From NCBI GenBank assembly GCA_022775085.1, contig JALFJQ010000022.1, forward strand, positions 1 through 64,000: a stretch of 64,000 bases of DNA, written 5' to 3'. Source of the DNA: Clostridiales bacterium (GTDB taxonomy: Bacteria > Bacillota > Clostridia > Oscillospirales > Oscillospiraceae). Below, piece by piece: positions 48,680-57,108 of this stretch (positions within the stretch are counted from its first letter, which is position 1; each line of letters begins with the position of its first letter). Below the pieces are notes generated by a model. It was not told the DNA's origin and searched no databases. It worked only from the letters and a program-made list of their open reading frames with translations. The position numbers were made by a program, and so were the translations under genes.

Positions 48680-51145
48680 TTATTCTGCAGTTGGCTCAAC
48701 GGTGGTCTCAGAAGCAGGCTGCTCAGCGGGGGTCTCGGGAGCGGGGATCACTTCGGTGGTGACAGTGCCGCTCATATCATGGAAGTGCTCAACGATATCG
48801 TCTGTGTTGCCCTGAACGGGGGTGTTCGTCTCGTGGGCTTCTTCCACCTTATTCATGATGGAGTCGATGTCAGAATCTTCCTTCTGGATCTCCTTGACAG
48901 CATCATTAAAGATCTCCTCGGTGGTATCTTTCTTGGCGGTATTCTGAACCTCGTCGGCAAGCTTTACCATGTTTTCCTTGGCTTTCTGCTGCCGGATAAC
49001 CTCACCGTTACCGTCGGTTACGGTCGTATTGCCAAGGACGATGGCAGCGGCATCGCTTTCTGTTGTGGCAGGCTGCTCCACCACTTTCCAGTTGTCGGCG
49101 CCGGAATCCGTGGAGGGATCAAAAACATAGTCGGTATAATCCACATGGTAATTGTCCAGATTGCCGGAGGTATAATCACCCTTGAAGACATCGATTCTGG
49201 CATTGGTGCCATCTTTCGGCGTGACCCAGACAGTGGTCTTTGTCCACGAATCATCACTGCTGCTGTACTTATATTCGCTTACCACATAATTGGAACCGGA
49301 ATATGTGCTATCGCCAACCTGGTTATTACAGGTGGCCCATTCCCAATCCCAGCCTACATACTTGCCGGTATCGCCGATGTAGGTGTGATCGGTCAGTGTG
49401 ACGGAACTGTTCCTGTTCGTGTAATTCATGGTCGTGCCAACCGAGTCGGTCCTGGTGCCGGTTTCCGTGTATTTATCCTGGGCAATGACCGTTTTTTCGG
49501 AAACGTCGTAAGTGTGCTCAGAAGGTTCGTTGGGGAACATGGTATTAGTACGCTGCTCCGCTTCCTGGGCGTTGTCGGCCTTTACAACCTGTTCACGGTA
49601 ATTGATCGTGTTTTCCGATTTACCGGTAAAAACGTAGTAAAAACCATCATCGGACTTACGTTCACCCTTCCATCTGTCCTGGGCATAGTAATGGCTGCCT
49701 TCGACGGTATAGGTGCCATTGCCGTTGGGAGTGATTGCCGTGTGATGCACCTCGTCAGGCTGGGAAGACCTCCCGGAATAGTACACATTCGAGGACTCCC
49801 GAGAATCGGGGGTTTCGACAGAGACATGTGTAGAACGGGAGTTGCTTTTCTGCTCAGACCACAGGTTCGCGCTGTGGGTGACAGTTCCTTTCGCATCGTA
49901 GATGGTGACCTCCTTACTAGATTCAGTTGCGGAAGCACCCTGATCAGCAGCGCTGTGGATGAGGATATTCACGCAGGAGCCGCCTACCTTGACCTTGTGC
50001 GCGTAGGAATCCCGGATGGTTTTGTCGTAAGCGAGGTTGCCGTCGGCGTAATATCTTTGGGATGTATAGTTGTCCAGCGTGTAGGTCGCGTACTTGTCGG
50101 AACTGAGCTTAACCGTGGAGAACTGCGGATTGGCTTTGAAGTACTCATAGGCAACCAGTTCGTTCTTGGAGGAGAACTCAACACTGCCCAGACCGCCTGC
50201 TGTGATATCATCCACGCCGAGCGAAAGCGAATACTGCACATCATACGCAAAGTGCTCGCCGTCGTTGGATGAGACGATCCAGGCACCCCCCAGGCCCAGA
50301 CCATCCGCTTCCTTCGGCGTCAGGTCCGTGCCGTCGTATTTGGTGAGGGACACCAGCTGAAACCGGTTCTGGAGCACGCCATAGATCGCTTCATCCAGCT
50401 CCTGATTGCCGTTGGAATGTTGGATCAAGTACGCGTTCGGATCCATATCCGGCATGGAGTCCGCCAGGACCAGGGTGTATTCCCGCTTGCCGTTGATGGT
50501 TTTGCCGAATTCATAGGTGACCAGCTGACCTTTGATGGTCACGGTGGCAGTGCTGTCGTTGGTTTCCGGGGCTGTGACAGCGGGCTTCTGGGTGACTTCG
50601 ACCAGAGTGAAGCTGGCCACCTCCGTCTTGTTATCCTTCAGATACGCGGCGGTATAGGAGTTCAGGTCGCAGCGGACATTGATGTTGGGGCTGTCTGCGA
50701 AGACGCTGCTCCCCAGCTCCGTCACAGAGGAGGGGACATACAGGTCTCCCAGCGAGGCGCAGTTGGCAAAAGCTCTGTCACCGATGGTGGTGAGGGATTG
50801 AGGCAGCTTCACGGTTTCCAGCTTGGAACAGCCGGAGAACACGTCATTGCCGATGGTCGTGATGCCGTAGGGAATCACGATCATGGTCAGGTCGTCCCGG
50901 TTTTGGAACAGACCGTTGCCCAGCTTCCTGACGGGTTTGCCGTCGATCTTCGCCGGAACAGCAATATTCTTCCGGGCAGACTGGAAGGCAACGATGGTGA
51001 TAGAGCCGTCAGCCTCTATCTCGTAGGTCCAGACACCATACTCGTCGGTATAGGTCTCTGGTGCGGCCATTGCCTGCAGGGGGAGCATGGAGATGACCAT
51101 GCAGACCGCCAGCAGGGCGAACAGCCATCGGATTCGTTTTTTCAT
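48680..51145 (-). CDS. large secreted protein with BspA-type leucine-rich repeats
   Basis: 821 residues. The signal peptide ends near AMA-A28. Residues 55-165 hold about four BspA/LRR_5 repeats (RAFANCASLGDLYVPSSV is clearest). The rest has no family I recognise: 200-400 looks like a globular domain, 420-690 is Thr/Ser/Tyr-rich beta sequence, and 700-821 is acidic and helical with a Pro/Glu/Thr end. There is no LPXTG motif, so it is released or held by other means. AGGAGG precedes the ATG. The BspA family often binds host or bacterial surfaces. Confidence 0.8.
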   Translation of the reverse strand: MKKRIRWLFALLAVCMVISMLPLQAMAAPETYTDEYGVWTYEIEADGSITIVAFQSARKNIAVPAKIDGKPVRKLGNGLFQNRDDLTMIVIPYGITTIGNDVFSGCSKLETVKLPQSLTTIGDRAFANCASLGDLYVPSSVTELGSSVFADSPNINVRCDLNSYTAAYLKDNKTEVASFTLVEVTQKPAVTAPETNDSTATVTIKGQLVTYEFGKTINGKREYTLVLADSMPDMDPNAYLIQHSNGNQELDEAIYGVLQNRFQLVSLTKYDGTDLTPKEADGLGLGGAWIVSSNDGEHFAYDVQYSLSLGVDDITAGGLGSVEFSSKNELVAYEYFKANPQFSTVKLSSDKYATYTLDNYTSQRYYADGNLAYDKTIRDSYAHKVKVGGSCVNILIHSAADQGASATESSKEVTIYDAKGTVTHSANLWSEQKSNSRSTHVSVETPDSRESSNVYYSGRSSQPDEVHHTAITPNGNGTYTVEGSHYYAQDRWKGERKSDDGFYYVFTGKSENTINYREQVVKADNAQEAEQRTNTMFPNEPSEHTYDVSEKTVIAQDKYTETGTRTDSVGTTMNYTNRNSSVTLTDHTYIGDTGKYVGWDWEWATCNNQVGDSTYSGSNYVVSEYKYSSSDDSWTKTTVWVTPKDGTNARIDVFKGDYTSGNLDNYHVDYTDYVFDPSTDSGADNWKVVEQPATTESDAAAIVLGNTTVTDGNGEVIRQQKAKENMVKLADEVQNTAKKDTTEEIFNDAVKEIQKEDSDIDSIMNKVEEAHETNTPVQGNTDDIVEHFHDMSGTVTTEVIPAPETPAEQPASETTVEPTAE

Positions 51146-51192
51146 AGATGACCTCCTGTTTCATAATATTAGCACAAGAATACACCAAATTT

Positions 51193-51221
51193 ATTATAAC
51201 GAGGGAGAGGCAGAAAAGCAA
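51193..51221 (-). promoter_or_regulatory. sigma-A promoter of the BspA-like gene
   Basis: Minus-strand TTGCTT (51216-51221), 17-base spacer, TATAAT (51193-51198). Confidence 0.7.
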
Positions 51222-51283
51222 CAGGATAGTCGAAATAAAAGTACTATGTACGTAACGCATTTGCGCCCGCCCTGCGGGCTTAG

Positions 51284-51315
51284 AAAACCCCCGGTGCCCA
51301 TGGGCGGCACCGGGG
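51284..51315 (-). terminator. terminator of citM
   Basis: CCCCGGTGCCGCCCA/TGGGCACCGGGG stem (one bulge) and TTTT on the minus strand. Confidence 0.7.
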
Positions 51316-51340
51316 TAAAAGTAAGGAGGAAGGTGGCAGA

Positions 51341-52747
51341 TTACAGGGGGATGATTCCCAGGACGATGGCGAAGATCATGCATGCAATGGAGAATACCCA
51401 CACCCACAGGAAGTTGGCCTTGATGTGATCCTTGATGTCCACATCCGCCAGGCCGGTGCCCAGCAGGGTGGCGGGAACCATGGGGCTGATGAAGGTAGCG
51501 CAGTTGCGGCAGACCACCATGGCAACCGCGATGGGCAGTGCGGCTACGCCGAAGCCCTCGCCGATGGCGATGATGACGGGCAGCATACCGTAGAAGTAGG
51601 AGTCGGTATCGAAGGCCAGCGCCAGAGGCACGGACAGGATGCCGATGACCAGAGGCAGCTGCTGACCGATGGCGGCGGGCAGAATGGCGGTGACCAGACC
51701 GGCCAGGCAGCGAACCACGCTGGGCACGTCGGTGGCGGCGGTGCTCTTGGCAGAGGCGGCCACCAGGCCGATGATGTTGCCGGCGTCATCCAGCTTGTAG
51801 TTGAAGCTGGTGGTCAGCACGCCCATGAGGACGGCAGCGCCCATCAGGGTGGAGCACATCATGAGGGCAGGACCGGCGTGCAGGTTGATGATCTTCTTGT
51901 GCATCTTGGCGGAAGCGCCGTAGTTAACGAACAGAGCGATGGAAACGCCCAGCATGAAGGGCACGTAGCTGGGGAACACGTCCCAGATCAGCATTGCGAT
52001 GACGGCAACAGTCAGGATGATATTGAACACGAACAGCTTAGGACGGGCCAGCTCGTTTGCATCGGAGGAAGCGGCGCTGACTTCCAGGGTCTCGCCCTCG
52101 GCAAGACCGGCGCCGTTCTTCTTTTCGATGATGCCGGTGATGACGGCAACGCCGAAGGCCAGAATCAGGCCGAAGATCTGAATGGGGATCAGGGTGGACC
52201 ACAGCTCACCGGCCTCGATGCCCAGCACAGTGGCGGCACGCATGGTGGGGCCGGCCCAGGGCATCAGGTTCAGAACGCCCATAGCCAGAACCGCGATGCG
52301 CAGCAGGGAAGTGGGCTTCATGTTCATCTTCTTGAACACGGGCAGCATAGCGGGGATCACAATGCAGAAGGTGGAAGCGCCGCCGCCGTCCAGATGGCCG
52401 ATGGTGGCAATCAGGCAGGTCATAACGCACACGCCGATGACGTTGTTGCCGATGAGCTTCATCAGCTTGCCGATGATGACGTCAAACATACCGGCGTCGG
52501 ACATAATGCCGAAGTACAGAACGGAGAATACGAACAGTGCTGCGGTGGGGGCGGTGGAATTGAAACCTGCCTTGATCATGGCCGCCAGATCGTCGAAGCC
52601 GAACCGACCGCCCAGAACCAGCACCAGACCCAGAATCGCGGGGAACACGATAAAGGCGATGGCGGGCTGGGTCTTACTCTTGAACAGCGTGACGACGATC
52701 GCTACGATGGTCACAATACCGAGAATGCCAACTACGGTGTTGCTCAT
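51341..52747 (-). CDS. citM: CitMHS-family citrate/divalent-metal transporter
   Basis: 468 residues with 11-12 membrane segments. The CitMHS pattern is visible in FKSKTQPAIAFIVFP, IGHLDGGGASTFCIVIPAML and MPWAGPTMRAATVLG. Relatives import citrate as a complex with Mg2+ or another metal. It is the last gene after citD-citE-citF, 252 bases beyond citF. That gap holds a stop-abutting repeat and a long-loop terminator, so its level is probably lower than that of the lyase. Codon bias is strong. Confidence 0.9.
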   Translation of the reverse strand: MSNTVVGILGIVTIVAIVVTLFKSKTQPAIAFIVFPAILGLVLVLGGRFGFDDLAAMIKAGFNSTAPTAALFVFSVLYFGIMSDAGMFDVIIGKLMKLIGNNVIGVCVMTCLIATIGHLDGGGASTFCIVIPAMLPVFKKMNMKPTSLLRIAVLAMGVLNLMPWAGPTMRAATVLGIEAGELWSTLIPIQIFGLILAFGVAVITGIIEKKNGAGLAEGETLEVSAASSDANELARPKLFVFNIILTVAVIAMLIWDVFPSYVPFMLGVSIALFVNYGASAKMHKKIINLHAGPALMMCSTLMGAAVLMGVLTTSFNYKLDDAGNIIGLVAASAKSTAATDVPSVVRCLAGLVTAILPAAIGQQLPLVIGILSVPLALAFDTDSYFYGMLPVIIAIGEGFGVAALPIAVAMVVCRNCATFISPMVPATLLGTGLADVDIKDHIKANFLWVWVFSIACMIFAIVLGIIPL

Positions 52748-52786
52748 GTGGGATACCTCTTTCTTTATTTTGATGGATAGGGTTTT

Positions 52787-52855
52787 GGAAAAAGCGGCGG
52801 GGGTGACAAAAATGAATACTTGTATTTTGAAGTATAAAACCCGCCGCTTTTCCCG
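52787..52855 (-). terminator. intra-operon terminator between citF and citM
   Basis: 12-bp stem AAAAGCGGCGGG/CCCGCCGCTTTT (52840-52851 with 52790-52801) closes a 38-base loop that has its own ATACTT/AAGTAT stem. Minus-strand T run after it. No promoter is seen in the remaining 40 bases before citM, so expression must come by read-through. Confidence 0.55.
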
Positions 52856-52892
52856 ATTATTTCCTCCGGGTTACCTTCCCGGTTAAGGATGA

Positions 52893-53002
52893 AATTGATT
52901 TCGCTGCGCCCTTGTACTGGGGAACGATACCGAGCAATACCCAATGGTGTAACGATTACAGACCAGCTTGGATACGCATTGGCTGGCGGCACTGCCGCCT
53001 TA
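52893..53002 (-). repeat. stop-abutting repeat, copy 2 (after citF)
   Basis: Starts at the citF TAA with the GGCGGCA/TGCCGCC hairpin, continues GTAATCGTTACACCATTGGGT and ends CTCGGTATCGTTCCCC, as in copies 1 and 3. Confidence 0.65.
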
Positions 53003-54556
53003 CAATTCCAAAGGCTTAATCTTGCGAACCACGTCCAGAATGGTGCCGTCACGGGCTTCGAGGACTGCAACGACCTTGTCCTCCCACTCCAGATCATCGG
53101 GACGACCGACGAGGGAGTAAGCCTTTTCCTTCAGGCTCTCGATGGTGACGTGGGGAATGCCGGCGTTATCCAGGCACTCGATGAGGTCGGGCCGCAGGGG
53201 GTTGACCGCGATACCGTAATCGGTGACCAGCACGTCCACGCAGTCGCCGGGGGTGGTGACGGTGACCACCTTCTCGCAGACCGTCGCCATGCGGCCACGA
53301 GTCAGGGGGGTGACGATGATGCAGACCTTGGAACCGGCAGCGGTGTCGGGGTGACCGCCGGGAGCGCCGCGGAGAACGCCGTCGGAGCCGGTGAGCACGT
53401 TGACGTTAAAGCCGGTGTCGATTTCCAGCGCCGCCAGCACCACGAAGTCCAGCTTGTTGACGAAAGCGCCCTTGTTGGCGGGGTTGGCGTACTGGGAGGC
53501 GGACATTTCATAGTGGCCGGGGGTCTGGTTGATGGAGTTGACAGCGTCCAGGTCAAAGTCCTGCACGTCGATGACCTTGCCGACCTTGCCCTTTTTCAGC
53601 AGCTCCACCATGGGGCCGCAGATGCCGCCGATGGCCCAGCCCATCTTGATGCCCCGCTCGTCCATGTATTTTTCCAGGAACAGGTTGGCGGCAAGGGAGG
53701 GGCCGCCGACACCTGTCTGGAAGGAAAAGCCCTCTTTGAAATAGGGGGTAGAAGCAATCACTTTTGCTACATTTTCCGCCATCATCAGATCCCGGGGATT
53801 CTGGCTGATCCGGGCAGCGGCGGAGGCGATCTTCTTGGGGTTGCCGATGGAGTCAACCACGACCACAGCGTCCACGTCGATGGCTTCCACGGAAGCGGGG
53901 AAGTTGGGGAAATCCACCAGGCAGTCGGTGACCACAACAACGTGGTCGGCGTACTTGGCATCGGTCATGGCGTAGCCCAGAGAGCCGCAGTTGCTCTTTC
54001 CGCCGATGCCCCGGCAGTTGCCCACACAGTCGGAGGTGGGGGCGGCAACAAAGGCGATGTCGATATGGACTTCACCGGCCTCAATGGCACGGGGCCGTCC
54101 GCCGTGGCTGCGGATAATGGCGGGAGTTTTCAGCTTGCCGGCGGAAACCACCTCGCCCATCCGTCCACGGATGCCGGAGGTCTGGATGCCGATGACCTTG
54201 CCTTCCTCAATGTAGTCGGCAATGGGATCATGGGCCTCGCCCAGAGAGGTGGCGGCGATGGTCAGGTCTTTCAGACCCAGCTCCTCAATAGCCGCCTTCA
54301 TCACCATGTTGGCAACGAAGTCGCCGTTGCGCAGATGGTGGTGGAAGGAGAAGGTCATGCCGTCCTTCGCGCCGCACTGCTTGAGGGCGTCCACAATGGT
54401 TTCCACGATTTTGCTCTCAGCGGGCTTTTCGTACCGGCGGGTTTTGGGGGAGGCCTTCTGCATGTACTTGCCGTCCATGTAGTATTTCCCCTGATAAACC
54501 TCTTTGCCGTTTACCAGCAGCTCCTCGGGAATATCTCTGCCTACTGCGTTAATCAT
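53000..54556 (-). CDS. citF: citrate lyase alpha subunit (citrate CoA-transferase)
   Basis: 518 residues. Transfers the acetyl-carrier from acetyl-CitD to citrate, giving citryl-CitD. The start NAVGRDIPEELLVNGKEVYQG is characteristic, FSFHHHLRNGD lies near residue 70, and the CoA-transferase Gly-rich stretches follow (SGIRGRMGEVVSAGKL, GGKSNCGSLGYAMTDA). It overlaps citE by 4 bases. With citE and citD it makes the complete three-subunit lyase. Ligase and prosthetic-group genes are not in this window. Confidence 0.95.
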   Translation of the reverse strand: MINAVGRDIPEELLVNGKEVYQGKYYMDGKYMQKASPKTRRYEKPAESKIVETIVDALKQCGAKDGMTFSFHHHLRNGDFVANMVMKAAIEELGLKDLTIAATSLGEAHDPIADYIEEGKVIGIQTSGIRGRMGEVVSAGKLKTPAIIRSHGGRPRAIEAGEVHIDIAFVAAPTSDCVGNCRGIGGKSNCGSLGYAMTDAKYADHVVVVTDCLVDFPNFPASVEAIDVDAVVVVDSIGNPKKIASAAARISQNPRDLMMAENVAKVIASTPYFKEGFSFQTGVGGPSLAANLFLEKYMDERGIKMGWAIGGICGPMVELLKKGKVGKVIDVQDFDLDAVNSINQTPGHYEMSASQYANPANKGAFVNKLDFVVLAALEIDTGFNVNVLTGSDGVLRGAPGGHPDTAAGSKVCIIVTPLTRGRMATVCEKVVTVTTPGDCVDVLVTDYGIAVNPLRPDLIECLDNAGIPHVTIESLKEKAYSLVGRPDDLEWEDKVVAVLEARDGTILDVVRKIKPLEL

Positions 54557-55467
54557 ACCAGATCCCCCTCATACATTCCGCAGGCCTTTGCCAGCCGCAG
54601 GGTTCTCTGCGCGCCGGGGATGAAGGCCACGTCGATCATTTTGCCGTTCACGGTGAACACGCCCACGCCGGCGGCGGACTGCTCCACGAAGGCCCGGACA
54701 ACGGCCTCGGCCTGCCGGACTTCCTTCTCGGTGGGAGCGAACACCTCGTGCACCAGACGAATCTGCTTGGGGTTAATCAGGCTCTTGCCGTCAAAGCCCA
54801 TGGCCTTGTTCTGGAGCACCTCGGCCCGGAAGCCTTCCTCGTCGTCAAGGTCAGTAAACACGGTGTCGAAGCACTGGATACCGGCGGCTCTCGCGGCAAT
54901 CAGCATCTGACCCCGGGCCACCAGCATATCCACGCCGTCGCGCTGGAAGGAGGTCTGCATACACTTGCGGAAGTCGCCGCCGGAGATAGCCACGCCGAAC
55001 ATCCGATCGGAGGCGGCGCAGATTTCGTAGGCGTTCAGAATGCCCTTGGGGCTTTCCAGCGCCGCCATCAGCAGGGTTCTGCCCACTTCCACGCCAAATT
55101 CCTTCTCAGCCGCTTCCACAGCGGCTTCCACGGTATGTACATCCTGTGCGCTTTCGCACTTGGCAATGCGGATGCCGTCGGCGCCGCCGGCGACGCATAC
55201 CCGGATATCCTCCTGCCAGTGAGGGGTGTCCAGACCGTTGATGCGGACGATGACCTCGGTGTTGCCGTAATCAATGGTGGTCAGGGCATGGTACAGGGAG
55301 AAGCGGGCGGCGTCCTTCTGGTTCTCGGCAACGGCGTCCTCCAAATCCAGCATGATGGAGTCGCAGCCGTAGATGTAGGCGTCCTTAATGAGGCCCGGCT
55401 TCTGGGCGTTCATGAACATCATGGTCCGGCGCAGGCGGAACCGTTCGGGCTTGGGTCTTCTGATCAT
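54553..55467 (-). CDS. citE: citrate lyase beta subunit (citryl-ACP lyase)
   Basis: 304 residues. Splits citryl-CitD to oxaloacetate and acetyl-CitD. HpcH/HpaI-type barrel with LRRTMMFMNAQKPGLIKDA, SIMLDLEDAVAENQKD (acidic metal residues), VIVRINGLDT, and ALESPKGILNAYEI. The start at 55467 with GGGGAGGTGCGG overlaps the citD stop by 4 bases. Confidence 0.95.
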   Translation of the reverse strand: MIRRPKPERFRLRRTMMFMNAQKPGLIKDAYIYGCDSIMLDLEDAVAENQKDAARFSLYHALTTIDYGNTEVIVRINGLDTPHWQEDIRVCVAGGADGIRIAKCESAQDVHTVEAAVEAAEKEFGVEVGRTLLMAALESPKGILNAYEICAASDRMFGVAISGGDFRKCMQTSFQRDGVDMLVARGQMLIAARAAGIQCFDTVFTDLDDEEGFRAEVLQNKAMGFDGKSLINPKQIRLVHEVFAPTEKEVRQAEAVVRAFVEQSAAGVGVFTVNGKMIDVAFIPGAQRTLRLAKACGMYEGDLV

Positions 55468-55763
55468 CTTACCGCACCTCCCCAGGGAATGTTGGCGCTG
55501 GACGCGTCGGAGCTTCTGAACACGGCGCATTCCACCCGGGCCTTCAGGGTGCATTCCAGCGCGCCCTTGTCAACGACGGTGACGTTGGCGTTTTTCACGT
55601 CCAGCCGTTCCAGGGTTTCCAGAACCGCTGCCTTGATCTGACGGCCGTACTGGTTCATGACGCTGCTGCTCAGGTCAAGGCTTAGCCCATCGCCAGGCTC
55701 AACGGTGACCATGCAGTCGCTGGATTCCAGTGTTCCGGCTGCCGCGGATTTGAGAATTTCCAT
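55464..55763 (-). CDS. citD: citrate lyase acyl carrier protein (gamma subunit)
   Basis: 99 residues. Carries the phosphoribosyl-dephospho-CoA group, expected on the Ser of AGTLESSDCMV near residue 14. The body (GLSLDLSSSVMNQYGRQI) and the end with VECAVFRSSD fit the family. GGAGGAAG precedes the ATG. It is the first gene of the cit operon. Confidence 0.92.
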   Translation of the reverse strand: MEILKSAAAGTLESSDCMVTVEPGDGLSLDLSSSVMNQYGRQIKAAVLETLERLDVKNANVTVVDKGALECTLKARVECAVFRSSDASSANIPWGGAVR

Positions 55764-55849
55764 TGTGCTTCCTCCATCGTATTTACTTTTCTGCATATCG
55801 GCTTTTCTGCGTAAATCCGATATGCTTCTTCCTTTTTTGCTCTGTGCAC

Positions 55850-55878
55850 AGTGTACTATAAGATAGGTAATAAGGCAA
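55850..55878 (-). promoter_or_regulatory. promoter of citD-citE-citF-citM
   Basis: Minus-strand TTGCCT (55873-55878), 17-base spacer, TACACT (55850-55855), leader about 80 bases. Confidence 0.65.
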
Positions 55879-55900
55879 ATATTTTATCTTTTATTTATTT

Positions 55901-55918
55901 CATAATATTTTGATTATG
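55901..55918. promoter_or_regulatory. LysR-type operator between cit and the regulator
   Basis: CATAAT-N6-ATTATG palindrome, 23 bases upstream of the cit -35 box and 16 upstream of the regulator's -35 box, which is where a LysR protein would control both. Confidence 0.5.
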
Positions 55919-55933
55919 AACAGATACTTTTTC

Positions 55934-55961
55934 TTGACATTCATAAGGAAAACATTATACT
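55934..55961 (+). promoter_or_regulatory. promoter of the LysR gene at 56021
   Basis: TTGACA (55934-55939), 16-base spacer, TATACT (55956-55961). Confidence 0.7.
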
Positions 55962-56020
55962 GTAAATAAAGAGTATATGATAATTCTTGTGGAAACTTGA
56001 CAAATTCGGGGGCTGAATTT

Positions 56021-56950
56021 ATGAATCTCAAGCAGGCGCAATATGTGAAAACCATCGCCGAATGCGGCAGCATCACCGCCGCCGCCAAAAAGCTGTTCGT
56101 TTCTCAGCCCTCCCTGAGCCAGATGCTTCGCCAGCTGGAGCAGGAGACGGGGCTGCCCATCTTCGACCGCAGCACCGCACCCCTGCGTCTGACCTACGCC
56201 GGGGAAAAATACCTCCACGCCGCCGAGCGGATTCTCGCCGCCAACGCCGAGCTGGAAAGCCAGCTGCGTGAGATCCGGCAGGAGCACGCTGGCCGTCTCC
56301 GACTGGGTATCAGCATCACCCGGGCCATGCAGGTCATGCCCCTGGTTCTGCCGGTGTTCCGGCAGGAGTATCCCAATGTGACCCTCGAGTTGACAGAAAA
56401 AGGCTCCGCCAATCTGGAAGAGCTGCTGCGGATGGGCAATATCGACCTTGCCTTGGCAGCACTGGAATCCACCAGCCCAAGCCTTGCCTACGAGCTGATT
56501 GAAAAAGAGACCATCGGCATCCTCGCCGGACGGGACACCGCCGCTGCCCGGAAGTACGCCCCGGGCACGCCTCTGCCCCTGGAAGCGGTTCAGAGCGAGA
56601 ATTTTGTCTGCCTGACCAAGGGCCATTCCTCCCGGATCACTCAGGACAAGCTGTTCCGCCGTCTTGGCGTGACCCCAAACGTGATTCTGGAAACCGACGC
56701 GCTGGAGGTGGGCCGCCGGGTGGCGCTGGAAGCTGGCTGCTGCATGGTCCTGCCCAATATCTACATTGACGATTACTGCTATCAGCGCGGCGGGGTATTC
56801 TTCCCTCTGAAGGATTACGAAAACCACCGCCATTTCTACGCCTGCTACCGCAAGGATGAATTTGTGCCCCGGTATGTCCGGGATTTTATCCAGATCACCA
56901 CACAGGCATTGGCTTCCCAACAGGAGAAAAGCCCCCGCCGTTTAAAGTAG
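56021..56950 (+). CDS. LysR-family regulator of citrate fermentation (CitR-like)
   Basis: 309 residues. Winged helix MNLKQAQYVKTIAECGSIT with KKLFVSQPSLSQMLRQLEQE as recognition region, then an effector domain from about residue 90. It is divergent from the cit operon and is the obvious candidate regulator, probably sensing citrate. ATG at 56021 with GGGGGC upstream is chosen over TTG at 55997. Confidence 0.88.
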   Translation: MNLKQAQYVKTIAECGSITAAAKKLFVSQPSLSQMLRQLEQETGLPIFDRSTAPLRLTYAGEKYLHAAERILAANAELESQLREIRQEHAGRLRLGISITRAMQVMPLVLPVFRQEYPNVTLELTEKGSANLEELLRMGNIDLALAALESTSPSLAYELIEKETIGILAGRDTAAARKYAPGTPLPLEAVQSENFVCLTKGHSSRITQDKLFRRLGVTPNVILETDALEVGRRVALEAGCCMVLPNIYIDDYCYQRGGVFFPLKDYENHRHFYACYRKDEFVPRYVRDFIQITTQALASQQEKSPRRLK

Positions 56951-57051
56951 TATCCGCCGCCCGGAGTCATATCCGGGCGGTATTTTCTGTCCCGGCTGTC
57001 CGGTGACCGTTTCAGAGTTATTTCTTATTATCAAATTTTTCTGTTTTTCTC

Positions 57052-57079
57052 TTGATAACTGAAATAAATTTGCTATACT
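57052..57079 (+). promoter_or_regulatory. promoter of the BTAD regulator
   Basis: TTGATA (57052-57057), 16-base spacer, extended TGC-TATACT (57074-57079). Confidence 0.65.
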
Positions 57080-57108
57080 GGTAAAAAAGCGCGAAAGGAA
57101 GGATCACC

